From Nocardioides kongjuensis (GTDB lineage: Bacteria; Actinomycetota; Actinomycetes; Propionibacteriales; Nocardioidaceae), in assembly GCF_013409625.1 (NCBI RefSeq), contig NZ_JACCBF010000001.1, positions 496,001 to 560,000 on the forward strand: a stretch of DNA of 64,000 nucleotides. The letters run 5' to 3'. The notes under the pieces are model-generated. The model had not been told where the DNA came from. It did no database searches and saw only the letters and a program-made list of their open reading frames with translations. The number at the start of each line of letters is the position of its first letter. The first letter of the stretch is position 1. Positions 49,903 to 57,500 of the stretch are shown piece after piece. Both the position numbers and the translations under genes were made by a program.

Positions 49903-51038
49903 TGCCGTCGATCGATAGCGTGAACACCATGGAGACAGCGGCCCCCAACCCCCTGCAGCGCCCGCTCGGGAGGTGGGGGCCGCTGTTCGCCGCCGTCTGG
50001 CTGACCTTCCTCGTCGACCCGCTCCGCACCGCCTGGAGCGGGCTGCCGGCCCCGCACGCCTGGCTCGGCCTGGTCGCCACCGTCCTGTTCGCGGCGAGCT
50101 ACCTCGGCCTGTGGATCACGCTGCGCACCGGCCGGGCCCGGCTCGCGATGGCCCCGCCGGTCCGCACCCGGATCGCCTGGACCGTGGGCCTCGGCGGCCT
50201 GGCGGTGGTCATGGTCGCGACGCTCGGCCAGGTCGGCACGGCCAGCGTGGTCTACCTGGCGGTGACCTTCGTGATGCTCTACCCGGCGCGGATCTTCCTG
50301 CCCCTCGTGCTCGCGCTGACGGCGAGCGTCCTCGTCCTCGGCGTGGTCGTCCCCGGCTGGGAACACAACACCTGGCTCGCGTTCTCGGTCGTGGCGGCGT
50401 CGATCGCGGTCTTCGGCGTGCGCTCGATGATGAACCGGAACATCGAGCTGATCCGCGCGCACGCCACCAACGCCGAGCTCGCCGCGGAGAGCGAGCGCAA
50501 CCGACTGGCCCGCGACCTGCACGACATCCTCGGGCACTCGCTGACCGTCATCACGATCAAGGCCGAGCTCGCCGGCCGGCTCTTCGACGCGGATCCCGAG
50601 CGTGCCCGCCAGGAGATCGCCGACCTCGAGCGGTTGAGCCGCGACGCCCTGGCCGACGTACGGCGCGCGGTCGAGGGCTATCGAGAGCTCACCCTGCCCG
50701 GCGAGCTGGCCCGGGCCCGGACCGCGCTCGAGGCCGCCCAGATCGAGGCCCGGCTGCCCAACAGCACCGACGAGGTCCCCAGCGAGCTGCGCGAGCTGTT
50801 CGCGTGGACCGTGCGCGAAGGCGTGACCAACGTGGTGCGCCACTCCGGAGCCCACCGCTGCGAGGTGCTGCTCGCCCCGGACCGCGCGGAGGTGCGCGAC
50901 GACGGCACCGGCCCGGACGGCGCACCCGTGCGGGGCTCCGGACTCACCGGCCTGCAGGAACGGGCGGCGACGCTGGGTGCACGGCTGGTCACGACCCGGC
51001 TCGACCCCGGCTGGTCGCTCGCGGTGGTCGTCGAATGA
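49902..51038 (+). CDS. Sensor histidine kinase (HisKA_3, DesK/NarX type)
   Basis: This 378-residue protein has five to six membrane helices in the N-terminal 170 residues with almost no extracytoplasmic domain, so it probably senses a membrane signal. It continues with a short coiled coil, the HisKA_3 phosphorylation site in L-A-R-D-L-H-D-I-L-G-H-S-L (histidine near 207), and an HATPase domain with V-R-D-D-G-T-G and G-S-G-L-T-G-L-Q-E-R near the C-terminus. The ATG at 49902 is coupled to the permease stop; an ATG at 49929 is an alternative. Small-domain kinases of this kind detect membrane state or ABC transport flux. Confidence 0.92.
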   Translation: MPSIDSVNTMETAAPNPLQRPLGRWGPLFAAVWLTFLVDPLRTAWSGLPAPHAWLGLVATVLFAASYLGLWITLRTGRARLAMAPPVRTRIAWTVGLGGLAVVMVATLGQVGTASVVYLAVTFVMLYPARIFLPLVLALTASVLVLGVVVPGWEHNTWLAFSVVAASIAVFGVRSMMNRNIELIRAHATNAELAAESERNRLARDLHDILGHSLTVITIKAELAGRLFDADPERARQEIADLERLSRDALADVRRAVEGYRELTLPGELARARTALEAAQIEARLPNSTDEVPSELRELFAWTVREGVTNVVRHSGAHRCEVLLAPDRAEVRDDGTGPDGAPVRGSGLTGLQERAATLGARLVTTRLDPGWSLAVVVE

Positions 51039-51643
51039 GCATCAGGCTGCTGCTCGCCGACGACCAGGCCCTGGTCCGCGGCGCCCTCTCCGCCCTGCTC
51101 GGCCTCGAGCCCGACCTCGAGGTCGTCGCCGAGGTCGGCACGGGTGAGGACGCCGTCACGGCCGCCGCCGAGCACACGCCCGACGTCGCCCTGCTCGACG
51201 TGGAGATGCCCGGCATGGACGGGATCGCCGCCTGCGCGGCGGTGCGCGAGGCCAGCCCCGGCACCCGCGTCCTCATCGTGACGACCTTCGGCCGTCCCGG
51301 CTACCTGCGCCGGGCGCTGCAGGCCGGTGCCGCGGGGTTCGTCGTCAAGGACACCCCGGCGCCCCAGCTCGCGGACGCCGTACGCCGCATCCACCAGGGT
51401 CTGCGCGTCGTCGACCCGGCGCTGGCCACCGACTCGCTGCTGACGGGGGACTCGCCCCTGACGGCGCGGGAGACCGACGTGCTGCGCGCGGCCCGCGACG
51501 GGGCCTCGGTGGCGGCCATCGCGGCCGAGCTGTTCCTGTCCGAGGGCACCGTGCGCAACCACCTCTCGGCCGCGATCGGCAAGACCGGCGCGAGCAACCG
51601 CACCGAGGCCGTCCTCGTCGCCGTCGGGAATGGCTGGCTCTGA
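51035..51643 (+). CDS. NarL/LuxR family response regulator
   Basis: This 202-residue regulator has a receiver domain with the acidic pair L-A-D-D-Q near 7-11, phospho-acceptor aspartate in A-L-L-D-V-E-M-P-G (about 55) and the K in V-V-K-D near 105. A linker leads to a C-terminal LuxR helix-turn-helix (about 140-200: L-T-A-R-E-T-D-V-L-R and L-S-E-G-T-V-R-N-H-L). It starts overlapping the kinase stop (ATGA). The dyad at 48126-48141 is its most likely operator. Confidence 0.95.
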   Translation: MSIRLLLADDQALVRGALSALLGLEPDLEVVAEVGTGEDAVTAAAEHTPDVALLDVEMPGMDGIAACAAVREASPGTRVLIVTTFGRPGYLRRALQAGAAGFVVKDTPAPQLADAVRRIHQGLRVVDPALATDSLLTGDSPLTARETDVLRAARDGASVAAIAAELFLSEGTVRNHLSAAIGKTGASNRTEAVLVAVGNGWL

Positions 51644-51650
51644 AAACGAC

Positions 51651-51670
51651 TTGGCCCCCCAGGGAGCCAA
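51651..51670 (+). terminator. Hairpin after the response regulator gene
   Basis: TTGGC and GCCAA (outer five pairs), a C-A mismatch and two inner pairs form a hairpin seven bases after the stop codon. It is short but correctly placed to end the ABC/two-component operon. Confidence 0.45.
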
Positions 51671-51672
51671 CT

Positions 51673-51690
51673 GGTTGAGTGAGGTCAACC
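51673..51690. promoter_or_regulatory. 6-6-6 inverted repeat upstream of tmsA
   Basis: GGTTGA-GTGAGG-TCAACC lies 42 bases before the tmsA ATG, in the only place a promoter for the tmsA-tmsB pair could lie. It may be an operator; no cognate regulator is identifiable here. Confidence 0.4.
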
Positions 51691-51732
51691 ACCCGGCTGC
51701 CCGTTGTCGGCGGACAGGAGTAATTTCGAACC

Positions 51733-53097
51733 ATGGCAAACCGCTCTTGGGATGAGCACGCGCGGGCTGTCCAACGGCTCTCCGACTCGTACGCCGCGAT
51801 CCCGGCAGGCCAACCGGTCCGCCTCGCGAAGCGGACGACGAACCTGTTCCGCGCGCGTGCCGCGACCACCGCTCCGGGCCTCGACGTCAGTGGCCTCGCC
51901 GGCGTGATCGAGGTGCTGCCGGACAGCCCCGACGGCCCCGTCGCCGAGGTCCAGGGCATGTGCACCTACGAGGACCTGGTCGACGCGACACTGCCCCACG
52001 GCCTGGTCCCGTACGTCGTCCCGCAGCTGCGCACGATCACCCTCGGTGGCGCGGTCACCGGCCTCGGGATCGAGTCGACGAGCTTCCGGCTCGGCCTGCC
52101 GCACGAGTCGGTGCTCGAGATGGACGTGTTCACCGGCAGCGGGCAGGTCGTCACCACGTGCCCCGGCGACGACCTCTTCGACGCCTTCCCCAACTCCTAC
52201 GGCTCGCTCGGCTACGCCACCCGGCTGCGGATCAAGCTGGCCGCGGTGCCGCCGTACGTCGCCCTGCGCCACGTCCGCATCGACGACGCCGACCTGCTCG
52301 CCAAGACCATCGCCGAGATCGCCGCCACCCAGGAGTACGACGGCGAGCCGGTCCACGGCCTCGACGGCGTGTCCTTCGGTCCGGGCGAGCACGTGCTCAC
52401 CCTGGCGCGGTGGACCGACGAGCCGGGCCCGACCTCCGACTACGCCGGGCAGCAGATCTACTACCGCTCGCTGCAGACCTGCGACCGCGACCGGCTCACC
52501 TTCCACGACTACCTGTGGCGCTGGGACACCGACTGGTTCTGGTGCTCGGGCGCATTCGGCGCGCAGGACCCGCGGATCCGCCGGTTCTGGCCACGCCGCT
52601 ACCGCCGCTCCGACGTCTACATGCGGCTGCTCCACCTCGACCGGCGCTTCGGCATCGCCGACCGGCTCGACCGTCGCGCCGGGCGCCCGCTGCGCGAGCG
52701 CGTGGTGCAGGACATCGAGGTCCCCGTCGAGCGCCTCGGCGAGTTCCTCGCCTGGTTCGACGAGGAGGTCGGGATGCGCCCGGTCTGGCTGTGCCCGCTC
52801 GCCACCACCCGGCCGTGGCCGCTGTACCCGCTCGAGACCGGCAAGGTCTACGTCAACGTGGGCTTCTGGGGCACCGTCCACGTCGGCCCGGAGGCCGTCG
52901 ACGGCCCTCGCAACCGGGCGATCGAGGCCAAGGTCCACGAGCTCGGCGGCCACAAGTCGCTCTACTCCGACGCCTACTACGACAAGGACACCTTCGACGC
53001 GCTCTACAACACCGCCCGGCTCGCGGCGGTCAAGCGCGTCCACGATCCCGACGACCGACTGACCACTCTCTACGACAAGGCGGTGAGGAGCCGATGA
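51733..53097 (+). CDS. tmsA: FAD-binding oxidoreductase, probable 10-methylene-fatty acid reductase
   Basis: This 454-residue VAO/PCMH-type flavoprotein of the DHCR24-like group has an FAD_binding_4 N-terminal domain with V-P-Q-L-R-T-I-T-L-G-G-A-V-T-G-L-G near 95-112 and S-Y-G-S-L-G-Y-A-T-R near 156-165. A C-terminal substrate domain includes F-W-P-R-R-Y-R-R-S and P-V-W-L-C-P-L. In actinomycetes, a flavoprotein of this type (TmsA/BfaA) reduces the 10-methylene group made by TmsB/BfaB, giving 10-methyl-branched (tuberculostearic-type) acids. The gene overlaps the methyltransferase start (ATGA), the usual arrangement. Assignment rests on the pairing plus family and is therefore good but indirect. 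Confidence 0.8.
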   Translation: MANRSWDEHARAVQRLSDSYAAIPAGQPVRLAKRTTNLFRARAATTAPGLDVSGLAGVIEVLPDSPDGPVAEVQGMCTYEDLVDATLPHGLVPYVVPQLRTITLGGAVTGLGIESTSFRLGLPHESVLEMDVFTGSGQVVTTCPGDDLFDAFPNSYGSLGYATRLRIKLAAVPPYVALRHVRIDDADLLAKTIAEIAATQEYDGEPVHGLDGVSFGPGEHVLTLARWTDEPGPTSDYAGQQIYYRSLQTCDRDRLTFHDYLWRWDTDWFWCSGAFGAQDPRIRRFWPRRYRRSDVYMRLLHLDRRFGIADRLDRRAGRPLRERVVQDIEVPVERLGEFLAWFDEEVGMRPVWLCPLATTRPWPLYPLETGKVYVNVGFWGTVHVGPEAVDGPRNRAIEAKVHELGGHKSLYSDAYYDKDTFDALYNTARLAAVKRVHDPDDRLTTLYDKAVRSR

Positions 53098-54389
53098 CGG
53101 CTCAGCCTGGCAAGGGCATTGCTCCCACGATCGCATCCCTGTTCCCCGGGGGCCTGCCCCTGTGGCTCAAGGCCTACGACGGATCCTCCGCGGGCGACCT
53201 CGACCTTCCGTTCGGCATGGAGCTCGTCAACGAGCGCGGCCTGTCCTACATCATGACCGCGCCCGGCGACCTCGGCCTGGCCCGCGCCTACGTCGCCGGC
53301 GACCTGGTCCTGCACGGGGCCCATCCCGGCGACCCGTACCCCGCGTTCTCGCTGCTGAAGGACCACACCGACTTCGGCATCCCCGGTCCGCTCGAGCTGG
53401 TCGGCATCCTGCGCTCGCTCGGCCTGAGCCACCTCGTCCCGCCGCCGCCCCCGCCGCAGGAGCACCTCCCGGCCTGGCGCAACCGGCTCGAGGGCCTGCG
53501 CTCGCTGCAGTGGTGGGGCCGCCACTCCGAGGGCCGTGACGCCGACGCCATCCACCACCACTACGACGTCTCGAACACGTTCTACGAGCACGTCCTCGGC
53601 CCCTCGATGACCTACACCTGCGCGGTCTACCCGACCGACGACGCCACCCTCGAGGAGGCGCAGGCACACAAGTACGACCTGGTCTGCCGCAAGCTCGACC
53701 TGCAGCCGGGCCAGCGCCTGCTCGACATCGGCTGCGGCTGGGGTGGGATGGTCCGCCACGCCGCGAAGCACTACGGCGTCCAGGTCCTCGGTGTGACGCT
53801 GTCGCGCGAGCAGGCCACGTGGGCGCAGGAGGAGATCAAGAAGCAGGGCCTCGACGACCTCGCGGAGGTCCGCCACTCCGACTACCGCAAGGTCGAGGAG
53901 GGCGACTTCGACGCGGTCAGCTCGATCGGCCTGACCGAGCACATCGGCATCGCCAACTACCCGGCGTACTTCTCCTTCATCCACGGCGTGCTGAAGCCGC
54001 AGGGCCGGATGCTCAACCACTGCATCACGCGCCACGACAACATCGACCGTCGTACCGGTGCCTTCATCGACCGCTACGTCTTCCCCGACGGCGAGCTGGC
54101 CGGTTCCGGCACGATCGTCACGGCGGTCGAGGACGCGGGCCTCGAGGTGCAGCACCACGAGAACTTCCGCGTCCACTATGCCAAGACACTGGCCGGCTGG
54201 TGCCAGAACCTCGTCGACAACTGGGACGCCTGTGTCGCCGAGACCGACGAGGGCACCGCACGGGTGTGGGGCCTCTACATGGCCGGCTCCCGGATCGCCT
54301 TCGAGCGCAACGAGATCCAGCTCCACCACGTGCTCGCGACGAAGTCCGTCGACGGGGTCAGCGGCTACCCGCTGCGGCACGACTTCTGA
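53094..54389 (+). CDS. tmsB: Cyclopropane-fatty-acyl-phospholipid synthase family methyltransferase
   Basis: This 431-residue SAM methyltransferase of the CFA-synthase class has an N-terminal lipid-binding region (about 1-145) followed by the catalytic domain: I-H-H-H-Y-D-V-S-N-T-F-Y (about 155-166), Y-T-C-A-V-Y-P, the SAM motif L-L-D-I-G-C-G-W-G-G-M (about 205-215) and L-T-E-H-I-G near 280. With tmsA it should methylate C10 of a monounsaturated acyl chain in phospholipid. Cyclopropane synthesis is the alternative, and the adjacent reductase favours methyl-branch formation. A strong 16-bp terminator hairpin follows. Confidence 0.85.
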   Translation: MTAQPGKGIAPTIASLFPGGLPLWLKAYDGSSAGDLDLPFGMELVNERGLSYIMTAPGDLGLARAYVAGDLVLHGAHPGDPYPAFSLLKDHTDFGIPGPLELVGILRSLGLSHLVPPPPPPQEHLPAWRNRLEGLRSLQWWGRHSEGRDADAIHHHYDVSNTFYEHVLGPSMTYTCAVYPTDDATLEEAQAHKYDLVCRKLDLQPGQRLLDIGCGWGGMVRHAAKHYGVQVLGVTLSREQATWAQEEIKKQGLDDLAEVRHSDYRKVEEGDFDAVSSIGLTEHIGIANYPAYFSFIHGVLKPQGRMLNHCITRHDNIDRRTGAFIDRYVFPDGELAGSGTIVTAVEDAGLEVQHHENFRVHYAKTLAGWCQNLVDNWDACVAETDEGTARVWGLYMAGSRIAFERNEIQLHHVLATKSVDGVSGYPLRHDF

Positions 54390-54410
54390 CCGCTCCGCGC
54401 TGAGCGCGCC

Positions 54411-54444
54411 GCGACGACCCGGGACCTTGGTCCCGGGTCGTCGC
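54411..54444 (+). terminator. Perfect 16-bp hairpin terminator after tmsB
   Basis: GCGACGACCCGGGACC and GGTCCCGGGTCGTCGC are fully complementary with a loop of two T residues (plus pairing bases opened in practice). It lies 21 bases after the tmsB stop and is followed by GTTCTC. The remaining bases to 54541 should hold the promoter of the giant surface protein gene; none was recognised. Confidence 0.8.
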
Positions 54445-54541
54445 GTTCTCGCCCGCGCTGGTTCCGCAGGTGCCAGACTCGGCGACCTGGGGGCGGTGCT
54501 GCGTCGTGCGCACTGGACGACAACACAGCTTGGGGACGATC

Positions 54542-57500
54542 ATGTCGATCGGTCGTGTGACGACGCGCGCAGTGGCAGCGACGAGCTGGGTCGGAGCGGG
54601 GGTGCTGCTGGTCGTCTCGGCCCTCCCGGCCACGGCCGTCGCGCCGAGCGTCCCGGCGCGCAGCGCCTGCACGATCGCCGGCACCCCGGGGCCCGACGTG
54701 CTCGTCGGGACCTCCGGCCGCGACGTCATCTGCGGCCTCGGCGGGAACGACCGCATCACCGGCGGAGGCGGTGACGACGCCATCAGCGGTGGCCCCGGCG
54801 ACGACGTGATCGACGGCGGCGCGGGCGACGACCTGCTGTGGGGAAGCAGCGGCGACGACGTCCTGCGTGGTGGCGGCGGCTCGGACCGGCTCTACGGCGG
54901 CACCGGCGACGACGACCTCCGCGGGGAGGCCGGCGACGACCAGCTGCACGGCGGACCCGGTGCCGACGACCTCCGGGGCGGCCCCGGGGCCGACGCGCTG
55001 TACGGCGGCCGCGGCGACGACCGGCTCGACGGCGGACCGGGCGCCGACGACCTCGGCTGTGGTCGCGGCACCGACGCGGCCGTGGACTCAGCCGACGACG
55101 ACCTGGGTCGCAGCTGCGACGACGACGTCACCCCGCCCGTGACGCCGGAGCCGCCGAAGGTGCCGGGTGCGCCCGTCGCGCTCGACGACACCGCGACGAC
55201 CGACGAGGACACCGTCCTCGAGCTCCCCGGCAGCGGTGCCGGCAGTCCGGTCGCGAACGACACGGACCCCGACGGCGACCCGCTGACGGTGACCGCGGTC
55301 GCCGCACCCGTCGGCGGCACGGTGGCCCTGACGGGCGGCGTCATCCGGTTCACGCCCCAGCCCGACCTCTGCGGTGCCGGTGCCGGCAGGTTCGACTACA
55401 CCGTCGGCGACGGAACCGGCCGCACGGACCTCGGCCGGGTGACCGTCGACATCACGTGCCAGCCCGACGACCCGACGGCCGTCGACGACGTCGCGACGGT
55501 CGGTGAGGACGCTCCGGCAACCACGGTGGGCGTGCTCGCCAATGATGACGACGTCGACGGCGACCCGCTCATCATCGCGTCCGTGACCCAGCCGGGTGAC
55601 GGCGCGGTCGTCGTCACCGGCGGTGGGACCGGACTCACCTACCAGCCGGACGCCGACTTCTGCACGGACCCGCCGGGAACCAGCCCCGACACCTTCACCT
55701 ACACGCTCGCACCCGGCGGCGCCACCGCGACCGTGTCGGTGCACGTCACCTGCGTCGACGACACGCCCGTGGCCGTCGCGGACGCCGCGACCGTCGGCGA
55801 GGACGCGCCGGCCACCGCCGTCGACGTCCTGGCCAACGACACCGACGTCGACGGTGGCCCGAAGGGCATCGTCTCGGTGACCCAGCCCGGCCACGGCACG
55901 GTCGCGATCACCGGTGGCGGGACGGGGCTCACCTACCGACCCGTGGCCGACCGCTGCACCACCGGCCCCGGTGGCGTGCCGGACACCTTCACGTACACGA
56001 TCAACGGCGGCACGACCGCGTCGGTCGCGATGACGGTCACCTGTGTCGACGACCTGCCGGTCGCCGTCGACGACGAGGTGACGGTGCTGGAGGACTCCGG
56101 CCCGACCCAGGTCCTCGTGCTCGCCAACGACAGCGACGCCGACGGCGACTCGTTTCTCGTCGGTTCCGTCGCGCAGCCGACGAACGGCACGGTCGCCCTG
56201 GTCGGCGGCGGCACGGCGCTGACCTATACGCCGTCCGCGAACTACTGCAACAGCGCGCCCGGAGGCACGACCGACACGTTCACGTACACGCTGGCTCCGG
56301 GTGGGGCCTCCGCGACCGTCGCCGTCACCGTCACCTGCGTGGCCGACGCCGCCACCGCGGTCGCCGACACCGCCACGGTGGGCGAGGACAGCGGTGCGAC
56401 TCCTGTCCCGGTCCTGGCCAACGACCTCAACCCCGACGCTGTGAGCCTGTCGATCACGGCCGTGACCCAGCCGCTCAACGGCACCGTGGCGATCACGGGC
56501 GGCGGTACGGGGCTGACCTACGCACCCTCGGCCAACTACTGCAACAACCCGCCCGGCGGCGCTCCCGACACCTTCACGTACACGATCACCGGCGGCACGA
56601 CCGCGTCGGTCGCGATGACGGTCACCTGCGTGGTGGACCCGTCGGTCGCCGTCGACGACGCCGTGACGATCACCGAGGACCAGTCCGGAACCCTCACGGT
56701 GATGGTGAACGACCAGATCGGCGACGACTCGCCCCAGATCCTGTCGGTCACCCAGCCGGTCAACGGCACGGCGACCACCAACGGATCCACGGTCGGCTAC
56801 TCGCCCAACGCGAACTACTGCAACACCGGCGGGACGGCCGACACCTTCACCTACACGATCACCGGCGGCTCCACTGCGACCGTCTCCGTCACGGTCACCT
56901 GCGTCAACGACGCACCGACGGTGGCTGCGCTCACCCTGAGCGCTGCGGCCGTCGGCAACACGGTGCTCGTCGTCGACGACCCGACCGACGGCGTGCCGTC
57001 GGCGAGCGGACCGCGCAAGACCACCACGGCTGACCTGCTCTCCGGCGCGGGCGACGTGGAGACGCCCGGCCTCGTCACGGTGGTCGCCGACACCGTCAGC
57101 ACGACCCAGGGTGGATCGGTCACCCTGCAGGCCGACGGCGACTTCGTCTACACGCCACCGGCCGGCTGCATCAGCACCGACACCTTCAGCTACCAGGTCA
57201 CCGACAACGACCCGGACGGCGCGGCCACCGGCACCGGCACGGTGACGGTCCCGGTCAGCGGCTGTGTCTGGTACGTCGCCAACGACGGCCCCGGCAACAG
57301 CGGCACCTCGACCGCACCCTTCGACACCCTGGCCCAGGCCCAGGTGGCGTCGGGCACCGACCAGACCATCTACGTGGACGCCGGCGACGGCACCAGCACC
57401 GGGTACGCGGCCGGGATCGCCCTGAAGGCGGACCAGCGGCTCCTCGGCGAGGCCGAGGACCTGGTGGTCGGCGGGGTGACCCTCAGCGCCGGTGTCGCCG

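Noticed and set aside
54683..55100. RTX-type repeats, considered as a type I secreted RTX toxin
   Set aside because: The protein has an N-terminal signal peptide, the repeats are N-terminal rather than C-terminal, and no HlyB/HlyD-like genes or toxin domain are seen.
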